A DNA stretch of 64,000 nt from an uncultured Pelagibacteraceae bacterium (GTDB taxonomy: Bacteria > Pseudomonadota > Alphaproteobacteria > Pelagibacterales > Pelagibacteraceae), in NCBI GenBank assembly GCA_902538445.1, contig CACBFE010000001.1, forward strand, positions 82,793 through 146,792, read 5' to 3'. The notes under the pieces were generated by a model. The model made no database searches. It saw nothing but the letters and a program-made list of their open reading frames with translations, and was not told the origin of the DNA. Below are positions 47,792-57,783 of the stretch, one piece after another. Made by a program: the position numbers and the translations under genes. Numbering within the stretch: the first letter of the stretch is position 1; the number at the start of each line of letters is the position of its first letter.

Positions 47792-48907
47792 ATGCAATTT
47801 GTAGTTAAAAGAGATATTTTATTAAAATCATTGAATTTCGTTCAAGGTGTAGTAGAAAAAAAGAATACTCTTCCAATACTTTCGAATGTTTTGATACAAC
47901 TTAAAGATAAAAAACTATCTATAGTAGCGACTGATCTTGATATTATTTTTTATGACGAAATTAGTGAAGTAAAAATTTTAAAAGAGGGAAGCACAACAAC
48001 TTCTGCAGCCATAATCTATGATATTTTGAGAAAGATTTCATCTAATGCAGAACTAAACTTTGAATTAAAATCAGAAAATAAACTTAGTTTAAAAAGTGAA
48101 AATGCAGATTTCAATCTTTTGTGTTTACCTACTGATAATTTCCCAACATTTGCTGATGAATTTGAAGGGCAACCAATTACTTTAAACAATAACAGGTTTT
48201 TGAAGCTTTTAAACAAAACTAGAATTTCAATCTCAAATGATGATACTAGGCACTATTTAAATGGGATATTTCTTCATCTTACAGAGGCTCATGGAAGAAG
48301 TTTTTTAACTGGCGTTGCAACTGATAGCCACAGATTATCCTCCAGTAGTTTAGAAATAGACAATGCTACAAATTTTACATCCTTAATATTACCAAGGAAA
48401 ACCGTGTTTCAACTTTGCTCACTATTATCAGAAAGTAGCGATCAATTAACAATGCAAACAAGTGATAATAAAATCAAATTTAATCTTGGTAATATGAAAT
48501 TAATTTCAAAAGTAATCGACGGAAAGTTCCCAGATTATAAAAAAGTTGTTCCGACAACCAATGAAAAAACTTTAGTTGTTTCCTCTAAAGAATTTATCAA
48601 TTCTATTGAAAGAGTAGCTAGTGTATCACTTGATAGAAAAGAAGGTGTAAAACTGCTTATAAATAAAGATAACGTCCAACTTTCTGTTAATAGCGCAAAT
48701 TCTGGGGAAGGAAATGAAAAAATGAAAGCCCAATTTAATGCAGAAAATTTGAATATAAGTTTTAATTCTAAATATCTCATTGATATTGCCTCTGAAGTTG
48801 AAGATAAAAATATAAAAATTAATTTAAAGGATTCTGTATCTCCAGTTTTGATTGAAGATATATCAGACAAAAATAGTTATTACGTTATAATGCCGATGAA
48901 AATATAG
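47792..48907 (+). CDS. dnaN: DNA polymerase III beta sliding clamp
   Basis: A 371-residue clamp of three similar domains. N-terminal LKSLNFVQGVVEKKNTLPIL and the C-terminal YYVIMPMKI (the hydrophobic pocket end) are typical. Directly downstream of dnaA. recF, commonly next, is absent; the next gene is gyrB after 130 bases. Confidence 0.97.
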   Translation: MQFVVKRDILLKSLNFVQGVVEKKNTLPILSNVLIQLKDKKLSIVATDLDIIFYDEISEVKILKEGSTTTSAAIIYDILRKISSNAELNFELKSENKLSLKSENADFNLLCLPTDNFPTFADEFEGQPITLNNNRFLKLLNKTRISISNDDTRHYLNGIFLHLTEAHGRSFLTGVATDSHRLSSSSLEIDNATNFTSLILPRKTVFQLCSLLSESSDQLTMQTSDNKIKFNLGNMKLISKVIDGKFPDYKKVVPTTNEKTLVVSSKEFINSIERVASVSLDRKEGVKLLINKDNVQLSVNSANSGEGNEKMKAQFNAENLNISFNSKYLIDIASEVEDKNIKINLKDSVSPVLIEDISDKNSYYVIMPMKI

Positions 48908-49034
48908 TTTTATTAAAATTTAAAATATTTTTTATTTTTAGCTCTATTATTGTTGGTAATAAATAGTTTTAAGTCATCTCACTCGGAACCGGTTTTATAT
49001 TTGATTAAAAAAATGATATATTAAATTATTCTAA

Positions 49035-51095
<2,061 letters not shown>

Positions 51096-51102
51096 TATTC
51101 TG

Positions 51103-52392
51103 ATGAATCTATCCACTCTTTTTAGAACAAAAGAGAACCTTAACTTAGACAAAAATACCCTTACAATTCTTAGATATATTGCGATTTTTGGCCAATTTTT
51201 TGCTATCAGTGTTGTATATTTCTACCTTAAATTGCCGTTTCCGATTGAGTTAAGCTATTTCATAATTTGTGTAGGTTTGATTACCAACCTCTATTTACAA
51301 TTTGGAATTAAATTTAATCAACTAAAAGATTTATACGCATCAGTTTTTTTAGTTTATGATTTATTACAATTAAGCACTTTGTTATATTTGACTGGCGGTA
51401 TATTTAATCCATTTTGTTTTTTACTTATTATACCAGCAATAGTTTCATCTACTTTCTTAAGTATGGGGACTACTATTATTTTAGGATTGATTACATCATT
51501 ACTTTTATTAATTATTTCATTTTTTCACCTTCCTTTACCTGGAGAAGAAATGAATTTACTTCATTTTCCTAATTTTTATAAAACTGGAATAATTATATCA
51601 ATTTTTATTGGCTTAACTTTTTTGAGCTATTTCGGTATTCGCTTTGCAGGTGAAAAAAAGAAAACTTCTGAAGCGCTAAATAAATTACAAGAAGTAATCT
51701 ACAAAGAGTATGAATTAGAGTCCCTTGGAGGACAAGCAGCAGCAGCAGCTCACTCATTAGGGACTCCGCTGGCTACTATTTCTGTGGTGTCTAAAGAATT
51801 AAGAAAAGAAATTGGTGATAATAGTGAATTTTCAAAAGATATAGATCTATTAGTCAGTCAATCGAAAAGATGTAGTGAGATTTTAAAAAAAATTTCAAAA
51901 AAAGAAATAGAGAAAGATAGATTCTTTAGCTCAGTGAAATTAGAAGATCTTTTAGAAGAAATTTTAGACTCTTTTAAAGAAACATCTTCCAAAGAAATTA
52001 ATTTAAATTTAAAAAATGATATAAACAAAATAAAAGTTAAGAGATCACCAGAGATGATATATGGTTTAAGAAATTTTATAGGAAATGCTGTTAAGTTTTC
52101 AAAAAGCACGGTAAATGTTTTCTTATATAGTAACAGTAATGAAATTAAAATAATCGTAAATGATGATGGGCCTGGTTTTCCAGATGATATCATCCGTAAA
52201 ATTGGTGAGCCTTATATTAAATCAAAATCTGAAGAAATAAATCCAAATTCTGGACTAGGTCTCGGAACTTTTTTAGGAAAAACGCTGTTAGAAAGACAAA
52301 ATGCAAAATTGATTTTTAAAAAAGATAAAAGTTTAGGTGGTGCCTCAGTTATTATCACCTGGTCTCCAAAAAATATTTTACTTAACTCTTAA
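51103..52392 (+). CDS. regB: Redox-sensing histidine kinase RegB/PrrB
   Basis: A 429-residue sensor kinase with about six N-terminal membrane helices. The membrane part has TGGIFNPFCFLLIIPAI, containing the GGxxNPF quinone-site motif of RegB. The kinase His lies in AAAAAHSLGTPLATIS (about residue 217), and the redox-active Cys equivalent to Cys265 of Rhodobacter RegB is in QSKRCSEIL (residue 257). Partner RegA/ActR is at 55653, separated by the polyamine genes. Controls energy-generating pathways by redox state in alphaproteobacteria. Seven bases after gyrB. Confidence 0.92.
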   Translation: MNLSTLFRTKENLNLDKNTLTILRYIAIFGQFFAISVVYFYLKLPFPIELSYFIICVGLITNLYLQFGIKFNQLKDLYASVFLVYDLLQLSTLLYLTGGIFNPFCFLLIIPAIVSSTFLSMGTTIILGLITSLLLLIISFFHLPLPGEEMNLLHFPNFYKTGIIISIFIGLTFLSYFGIRFAGEKKKTSEALNKLQEVIYKEYELESLGGQAAAAAHSLGTPLATISVVSKELRKEIGDNSEFSKDIDLLVSQSKRCSEILKKISKKEIEKDRFFSSVKLEDLLEEILDSFKETSSKEINLNLKNDINKIKVKRSPEMIYGLRNFIGNAVKFSKSTVNVFLYSNSNEIKIIVNDDGPGFPDDIIRKIGEPYIKSKSEEINPNSGLGLGTFLGKTLLERQNAKLIFKKDKSLGGASVIITWSPKNILLNS

Positions 52393-53263
52393 ATTCAAAA
52401 GAATATGAAAGAATTTTATAAGCTAATTTTGCTACTAAAAAATTATATGAATCAAATTTTTTTATTGGCGCGAGTTCATTAATATCAGCGCCAACTATAT
52501 TTGATATTTGACAGACTTTCTTTAATATAAGTAAAACATCGTCCCAAAATAACCCACCTGGTTCTGGAGTCCCTGTTGCTGGCATAATACTTGCATCAAA
52601 ACCATCTACATCAAAGGTTATATAAACTTGTTTATTCAGGAATAAATTTTTTAATTTTTTTAGATCCCAATTTTTTTTATCCTTAGCCCAAAAAATTTCT
52701 ATCCTACTTTTATTCTTATTATAAAAATCCATTTCAGATTTTGAGAGATTTCTGATTCCAAAAGATACAACTTTTAAATTTTTAAAATCGAGACATCTTT
52801 TAATTGCAGAAGCATGAGAAAACTTTTCCCCCTGATAACTTTCTCTTAAATCAGCATGAGCATCAAAATGAAGAAGGACTAATTCTTTATGTCTTTTAGC
52901 AAATGGTCTTATTGATCCTGGAGTGATAGAGTGTTCACCACCTAGGACTAATGGAAATTTTTTTTCAGAAAGGATCTTTTCATTAATTTCTGATAATTGA
53001 TTTAAAGCATCATTTAATTTACTTTTTATTTTAAAAGGTTTTAAAGTTTGAATACCTATTTCTCTGTAGGGCTCTTTGTTTAACTCTTCATCAAATAATT
53101 CAACTTGATGAGAGGCTTTAATTATTTCTTTTGGTCCATTCCTAGTTCCGCTACCGTAACTTACAGTTTTTTCTAAGCCGAACGGCACTACAACTACTTT
53201 TGCTTTATACTTGTGATCTACATCAAATCCCAAAAAGCCTTTTTTCTGGTCTAAGTAATTCAT
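52382..53263 (-). CDS. speB: Agmatinase-like ureohydrolase
   Basis: A 293-residue arginase-superfamily enzyme. The two-manganese site is complete: VLGGEHSIT, LLHFDAHADLRESY, FSHASAI and ITFDVDGFDASIMP. YGSGTRNGPKEIIKASHQVE is typical of SpeB. Agmatine to putrescine plus urea is the likely reaction; guanidinobutyrase or similar is possible, since no arginine decarboxylase is nearby. It starts right after the DHS-like gene stop. Confidence 0.82.
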   Translation of the reverse strand: MNYLDQKKGFLGFDVDHKYKAKVVVVPFGLEKTVSYGSGTRNGPKEIIKASHQVELFDEELNKEPYREIGIQTLKPFKIKSKLNDALNQLSEINEKILSEKKFPLVLGGEHSITPGSIRPFAKRHKELVLLHFDAHADLRESYQGEKFSHASAIKRCLDFKNLKVVSFGIRNLSKSEMDFYNKNKSRIEIFWAKDKKNWDLKKLKNLFLNKQVYITFDVDGFDASIMPATGTPEPGGLFWDDVLLILKKVCQISNIVGADINELAPIKKFDSYNFLVAKLAYKILSYSFEFKS

Positions 53264-54313
53264 TCAAGATTTAAAAATTTGTGAAAAATTTCTTTTTGAT
53301 CTTTTTTTCCAATAAGCCCTGTGATAGGCATCACTTGCAATTAATGGCAATACACTCGTAGCCTCAGCAAATACCATTTGTTCTTTTGTAATATCAACTT
53401 TGCCCCACGAGCTAGCTTCTTTCAATGTAGAGCTACTACATGCGCCATCTCTAGTATCTGCAACAGTAATTTGTATAGCATATTTATGCATATCAACCTT
53501 CTTGCCTAATAACTCTGCGCAAACCACTGTGTCTTGAATGAAATTTTTAGGTACTCCTCCTCCAATCATCAGTAACCCTGACTGCTTTGACTGAAGTTTA
53601 ATTTCAGTCAACTCTCTAAATTCCCTTATAGAATCAATTGTTATATGTTTTTCAGGATTTTTTTCTTGGTGCATCACAAGCCCAAAACCTGCCGAGCTAT
53701 CAGTGAAAGCTGGGCAAAATATTGGTACATTATTATCGTACGCAGTCTCTATTAAAGATCCTTTTTTTTTTGAATTATTTTTAAGATATTTTCCCAACTC
53801 TAGAATGAATTCTCTCGAGGTATAAGTTTTAGGTTTTAATGTGTTAGCAATATCGCAAATAGTTTGATCACACGCTTGTAGTTCTTCTTCATCTATATAG
53901 GTATCATAAATTCTATCTACGTAATTATTTCTTAGCTCAGTATCATCTTGAAATTGAGATCCTTGGTAATGTTTGAAGCCTAGAGCTTCAAAAAAATCCA
54001 TATCAATAATAGAGGCCCCAGTAGCTACAATCGCATCGATCATATTATGTTTTACTAAATCAGTATATAAATTCATACATCCGCCTGCTGATGTTGAACC
54101 CGCTAAAGTTAAAAAAATTGAACACTCTTTATCTGCAAGCATTTCATTATAAATAGCCGCTGCTCTGGCTGTATCTCTAGATGTAAAAGACATTTTACTC
54201 ATCCCATCAATAATCTTGCGAGCATCAAAAGATTTGATATCGATGTGTTCGACCGGAGAATTAAGTAGGGATTTTTTATTGTGTCCAATTTTTGGACTAT
54301 TTTTTTTATTCAT
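53264..54313 (-). CDS. Deoxyhypusine-synthase-like protein
   Basis: A 349-residue homologue of deoxyhypusine synthase. FLTLAGSTSAGGCMNLYTDL and VATGASIIDMD are the NAD-site blocks; the lysine that forms the enamine intermediate in eukaryotic DHS is kept in EASSWGKVDI. Bacteria lack eIF5A, so its role is different; some bacterial homologues are known to make homospermidine. The position between ornithine decarboxylase and an agmatinase supports a polyamine role using putrescine. It overlaps the decarboxylase gene by one base. Confidence 0.85.
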   Translation of the reverse strand: MNKKNSPKIGHNKKSLLNSPVEHIDIKSFDARKIIDGMSKMSFTSRDTARAAAIYNEMLADKECSIFLTLAGSTSAGGCMNLYTDLVKHNMIDAIVATGASIIDMDFFEALGFKHYQGSQFQDDTELRNNYVDRIYDTYIDEEELQACDQTICDIANTLKPKTYTSREFILELGKYLKNNSKKKGSLIETAYDNNVPIFCPAFTDSSAGFGLVMHQEKNPEKHITIDSIREFRELTEIKLQSKQSGLLMIGGGVPKNFIQDTVVCAELLGKKVDMHKYAIQITVADTRDGACSSSTLKEASSWGKVDITKEQMVFAEATSVLPLIASDAYHRAYWKKRSKRNFSQIFKS

Positions 54314-55494
54314 TAAGCTACTAACGAACCAACCTTATCATTTGTACTATCGTACATAGATATAATTGGTTTGTCACTTAATTCGTGAATTTCGTTTGAA
54401 TAAAAACCATTAAAGTTTGTTCTGAAAGTAAGACTGTAAGCACCTAGTTGACCTAACTCTATATAGTCACCTTCTTTAATGTTATTTGGTAACAAAAAAG
54501 GACCTTTCATATAATCTAACCCATCACATGTTGGTCCAAAAAAACTAAAAGCAGTTAGCTTTTTAGACTGAACTCTTCCGTCTGTTATCATTCTGGATGG
54601 CAAAACAAAGTTTGGTGCACCAGCATCAAATAAAGATCCATATGTTCCATCATTTATATACAGGCTATTTTTTTTTCTTAAAATAACTTTAACAATTGTA
54701 GATCCACTTTCTGCAACAAGAGACCTACCAGGCTCACAAATTATTTTAGGCAATTTATCGAGTTTTAAATTATTAAGTTCTCTTTTAATTTCATCCATAT
54801 AATTTATTAATGGCTCAGGATTAAGGTCTGGGTAAATAGAGGGGAAACCACCACCGACATTTATTGTGTCTGGGACTATCTTTGTTTTTTTTATTATATT
54901 TCCTATTTCACGAATACCCTTGGAATAAGAAATTTTATGCATACATTGAGAACCAACATGGAAACTTATTCCAAGTTTTTTTGAATGATCTTTACATAAT
55001 CTCACTAGTCCCAATGCTTCAGATGGAAGAGCGCCAAATTTTCTAGATAAATCTATTTCTGCATGTTCATTTGAAATTGCAATTCTTACAAATAATTCTA
55101 AATCTTTTGCCTGATTAGTAGCATCTAAAATTTTTCTTAATTCATCTTTACTATCTAGAGAAAAACTCTTTACACCATAGTTAAAGTATGCTGAAGAAAT
55201 ACTTTCTTTGCTTTTAATCGTATGCATAAAATGCAATTTTGAGTCTGATTTAATTTTTTTAATAAGTTTAATTTCATTTAGAGAGGCAACATCAAATTGA
55301 TTGATGCCATTATTAATTATTTGTTTAATAATTTTTTCATTTGGATTAGTTTTTACAGCATAGAGCACTTCTCCTGGAAAATTTTCTTTAAAAAATTTTA
55401 CGGATTTTTTTATCTCGTTCAACCGTATGCAATATACGGGATAATCTGGTTTTAGTGAGTTAACTAGCTCGTTAACTGACTTAAATTTTCCCAT
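54313..55494 (-). CDS. Ornithine decarboxylase, alanine-racemase fold
   Basis: A 393-residue fold-III PLP decarboxylase. PLP Lys in VLYAVKTNPNEK; FDVASLNEIKL; HVGSQCMHK with the stacking His; GGGFPSIYPD; ICEPGRSLVAESG; and the substrate loop FGPTCDGLDYM with the catalytic Cys and Asp. This fits ornithine (possibly lysine) decarboxylase, giving putrescine. First gene of the polyamine operon. A GAGGG site precedes the ATG; an 11-codon out-of-frame ORF starts five bases upstream (ATG at 55499) and overlaps it. A structured leader lies further upstream. Confidence 0.88.
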   Translation of the reverse strand: MGKFKSVNELVNSLKPDYPVYCIRLNEIKKSVKFFKENFPGEVLYAVKTNPNEKIIKQIINNGINQFDVASLNEIKLIKKIKSDSKLHFMHTIKSKESISSAYFNYGVKSFSLDSKDELRKILDATNQAKDLELFVRIAISNEHAEIDLSRKFGALPSEALGLVRLCKDHSKKLGISFHVGSQCMHKISYSKGIREIGNIIKKTKIVPDTINVGGGFPSIYPDLNPEPLINYMDEIKRELNNLKLDKLPKIICEPGRSLVAESGSTIVKVILRKKNSLYINDGTYGSLFDAGAPNFVLPSRMITDGRVQSKKLTAFSFFGPTCDGLDYMKGPFLLPNNIKEGDYIELGQLGAYSLTFRTNFNGFYSNEIHELSDKPIISMYDSTNDKVGSLVA

Positions 55495-55520
55495 TTCATG
55501 TGTCCCTCGTTATTTTACAC

Positions 55521-55580
55521 AAAGGTTTTTTAAAAAATTTAGAAAAAAAACCTTAATTAATTCGCGTTTAAGGTTTTTTT
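55521..55580 (-). promoter_or_regulatory. Candidate attenuator in the ornithine decarboxylase leader
   Basis: Three segments compete. B (55544-55556, AAAAAAACCTTAA on the plus strand) pairs perfectly over 13 bases with C (55568-55580); its inner part (55545-55554) also pairs over 10 bases with A (55522-55531). Both stems cannot form together. Read on the minus strand toward the decarboxylase, C-B forms a hairpin ending in a U-run (terminator form) and B-A is the alternative. No gene ends here, since both flanking genes start from this gap. Upstream on the minus strand is an 18-codon ORF (55641-55585). Confidence 0.55.
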
Positions 55581-55584
55581 GACT

Positions 55585-55641
55585 TCATGTAAAGAAAAAA
55601 AAGCTATACTTAGACATTGTAATTTTACTCACAACACCCAT
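55585..55641 (-). CDS. Possible 18-aa leader peptide
   Basis: Minus-strand ORF reading MGVVSKITMSKYSFFFFT, stopping four bases before the terminator-like hairpin. A run of four Phe codons just before a terminator is the layout of amino-acid attenuators, but T-runs are common in this DNA and the ribosome-binding site is weak. Speculative. Confidence 0.25.
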   Translation of the reverse strand: MGVVSKITMSKYSFFFFT

Positions 55642-55652
55642 ATAAGTCCCGT

Positions 55653-56225
55653 ATGAGAGCACAAAAAAATATTCCAGAACAGCTAAAGTTGTCTGATTTT
55701 GCTGATAAATCACTACTCATCTTGGATGATGACGATCCACTGAGGGGACGACTTGCTAGAGCTATGGAAAAGAAGGGTTTTCAAGTAAAAGAGGCCAAAA
55801 CCGTGGCTGAAGGCCTCAAGATTGTGAAGGCCACACCACCGACGTTTGCCTGTGTCGATTTGAGACTTGAGGATGGCAGCGGCCTAGATGTTGTTAAAGA
55901 GCTATCTATAAATAAAAAAGAGGCCAGAATTGTGATGTTAACGGGATACGGGAATCTACCTACGGCTGTAGCAGCAGTTAAGGCAGGTGCTATAGATTAT
56001 ATAGCTAAACCAGTAGATGCGGACGACGTTGAGTCGGCGCTATTAGCATCTCCTGAGTCAAAAGCTAAACCACCAGAAAATCCAATGTCTGCAGACAGAG
56101 TTAAGTGGGAACATATTCATCGTGTATTTGAATTATGCAATAGAAACGTTTCAGAAACGGCTAGAAGATTAAAAATGCACAGAAGAACTCTTCAAAGAAT
56201 TCTATCTAAAAGATCTCCAAGATAA
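55653..56225 (+). CDS. regA: Response regulator RegA/ActR/PrrA
   Basis: A 190-residue regulator. Receiver with LLILDDDDPLRGRLARAM, phospho-Asp in FACVDLRLEDGSG and Lys in YIAKPVDADD; a proline-containing linker; and a Fis-type helix-turn-helix NVSETARRLKMHRRTLQRIL, nearly invariant in the family. Partner of RegB. The receiver codons are visibly richer in G and C (GGC, GCC, GTC, CTC) than neighbouring genes. A possible promoter is TTGACT (55579) with TATACT (55605) at a long 20-base spacing. It overlaps bioY by 24 bases. Confidence 0.95.
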   Translation: MRAQKNIPEQLKLSDFADKSLLILDDDDPLRGRLARAMEKKGFQVKEAKTVAEGLKIVKATPPTFACVDLRLEDGSGLDVVKELSINKKEARIVMLTGYGNLPTAVAAVKAGAIDYIAKPVDADDVESALLASPESKAKPPENPMSADRVKWEHIHRVFELCNRNVSETARRLKMHRRTLQRILSKRSPR

Positions 56226-56780
56226 AGTTTCTTTATTTAATAAAGTAACAACAACTGATAATATTGAAATTTTTAAAATTTCTGCAGGCAAGAAGGGCAA
56301 AGCTCCAAAAGCCAACAATTGATCTGCTTGAACAAAGTTGTTTAACCAAATCAAACCAAAAATATAAATAAAAGAAACTGAAAAAGAATACAGCGCGAAA
56401 TTTAAAATAAAACGGACAAATAAATTATATTTAAAGTCAACTCTTAATAACCCAGAAAAAAATACTGCTGGGATGAATCCAATGAGATATCCCATTGTTG
56501 GTCCTGTAAAATAAATCAAACCAATTCCCTTTTCCGGTGTCCCCGCAAACACTGGCAGTCCAATAATACCTTCAAACAAATATAAGATTATTGTTGCGAT
56601 ACCAAGTTTCCAACCAAATAAAACTCCGATAACCAATACAGCTAGAGTTTGCATCGTCATTGGTACTGGATAGAAAGGAATTTTAATTTTTGAGGAAACA
56701 GCTAATATTATACTCCCTAAAAGAGCCAAGAAGGCATATTTAATTATTTTTGATTGTTTTAAACTTTTTACTAATTCCAT
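56202..56780 (-). CDS. bioY: Biotin transporter BioY
   Basis: A 192-residue ECF-type substrate-binding membrane protein with about six helices. FYPVPMTMQTLAVLVIGVLFG, EGIIGLPVFAG and FTGPTMGYLIGFIPA are family motifs. BioY can import biotin alone or with the ECF energy module; no BioM/BioN lies here. The ABC ATPase upstream is of another type. 31 bases separate the two genes. Confidence 0.92.
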   Translation of the reverse strand: MELVKSLKQSKIIKYAFLALLGSIILAVSSKIKIPFYPVPMTMQTLAVLVIGVLFGWKLGIATIILYLFEGIIGLPVFAGTPEKGIGLIYFTGPTMGYLIGFIPAVFFSGLLRVDFKYNLFVRFILNFALYSFSVSFIYIFGLIWLNNFVQADQLLAFGALPFLPAEILKISILSVVVTLLNKETLSWRSFR

Positions 56781-56811
56781 AAGATTAAATAAACATTTTT
56801 TTGATTAAAAT

Positions 56812-57741
56812 CTAGTGCTTTGTTAATTGGACAAATACATCTTCTAAATCACCATCGTCAGTAGAAATGTCATCAATTTTTAAGTTGTTTTGGTTAAAAT
56901 AACTAATTATTTCACCAAAATTTAAAGAATTTTTTTCATAAGTAGCAGTAATTAGGTTTTTTGAAATAATTTTAAATTGTATTCCTTTCATATGTAAAGA
57001 TAAATTTAAATCTACTGCTTTTACTTTAAAATTGATTTTTTTAGTTTTTATTCTATCTAAAAGTTTCTCAGTTGTATCTAAAGCAACTAAATTACCTTTA
57101 TTAATAATAGCTATACGATCACACATTTCTTGTGCTTCTAAAAGATAGTGAGTAGTTAGAATTATTGTAACTCCTTCTTTGTTAAGTTTCTTAACATTAT
57201 TCCAAAGGTTATTTCTAAGCTCTACATCCACTCCTGCTGTTGGTTCATCCAAAATCAATATCGGAGGTTGATGAACCATTGCTTTTGCAATCAAAAGCCT
57301 CCTTTTCATACCACCAGACAGACTTCTTGAATACGCATTAGCTTTATTTTCTAAAGAAACCATTTGTAGAATTAAGTCAGTGATTCTATCTTTTTTGGCA
57401 ATTCCATAAAGTCCGGCTTGTAGTTCTAATAATTGTTTTGGACTAAAAAAAGCATCTAAGTTAACTTCTTGAGGAACTATCCCAATAGAAGCTTTAACTT
57501 GTCTTGGGTTTTTATCTAAATCGAAACCCCATACATTAACAAGTCCAGATGTTTTAGAAACAGTTCCGCCTAAAATACTTAAAAAAGTTGTTTTGCCAGC
57601 ACCATTTGGCCCAAGAAGCCCAAACACTTCTCCCTCTTTAACATTAAAAGTTAAATCTGTAATAGCTTTAGTTTCTTTTTTTGTTTTGGAGTTCAAATAG
57701 ATTTTATTAAGATTTTCAACAGTTAAAGCATTATTAGGCAT
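56812..57741 (-). CDS. ABC transporter ATP-binding protein (ABC-2/DrrA type)
   Basis: A 309-residue ATPase. Walker A GLLGPNGAGKTTFLS, Q-loop IVPQEVNLDAFFSP, signature YSRSLSGGMKRRLLIAKAMV, Walker B ILILDEPTAGVD, and H-loop TTHYLLEAQ. A C-terminal domain of about 80 residues follows, as in NodI/DrrA/YadG-type exporters. No ABC-2 permease is adjacent: downstream is bioY and upstream, divergent, polA. Substrate unknown. Confidence 0.88.
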   Translation of the reverse strand: MPNNALTVENLNKIYLNSKTKKETKAITDLTFNVKEGEVFGLLGPNGAGKTTFLSILGGTVSKTSGLVNVWGFDLDKNPRQVKASIGIVPQEVNLDAFFSPKQLLELQAGLYGIAKKDRITDLILQMVSLENKANAYSRSLSGGMKRRLLIAKAMVHQPPILILDEPTAGVDVELRNNLWNNVKKLNKEGVTIILTTHYLLEAQEMCDRIAIINKGNLVALDTTEKLLDRIKTKKINFKVKAVDLNLSLHMKGIQFKIISKNLITATYEKNSLNFGEIISYFNQNNLKIDDISTDDGDLEDVFVQLTKH

Positions 57742-57783
57742 AATTTTTTAATCTAAGTTAAGAATTCAATGTAATATGTATAT

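Noticed and set aside
48987-48994. AACCGGTT palindrome upstream of gyrB as an operator
   Set aside because: Only eight bases, single occurrence, and no known regulator with that site in this context.
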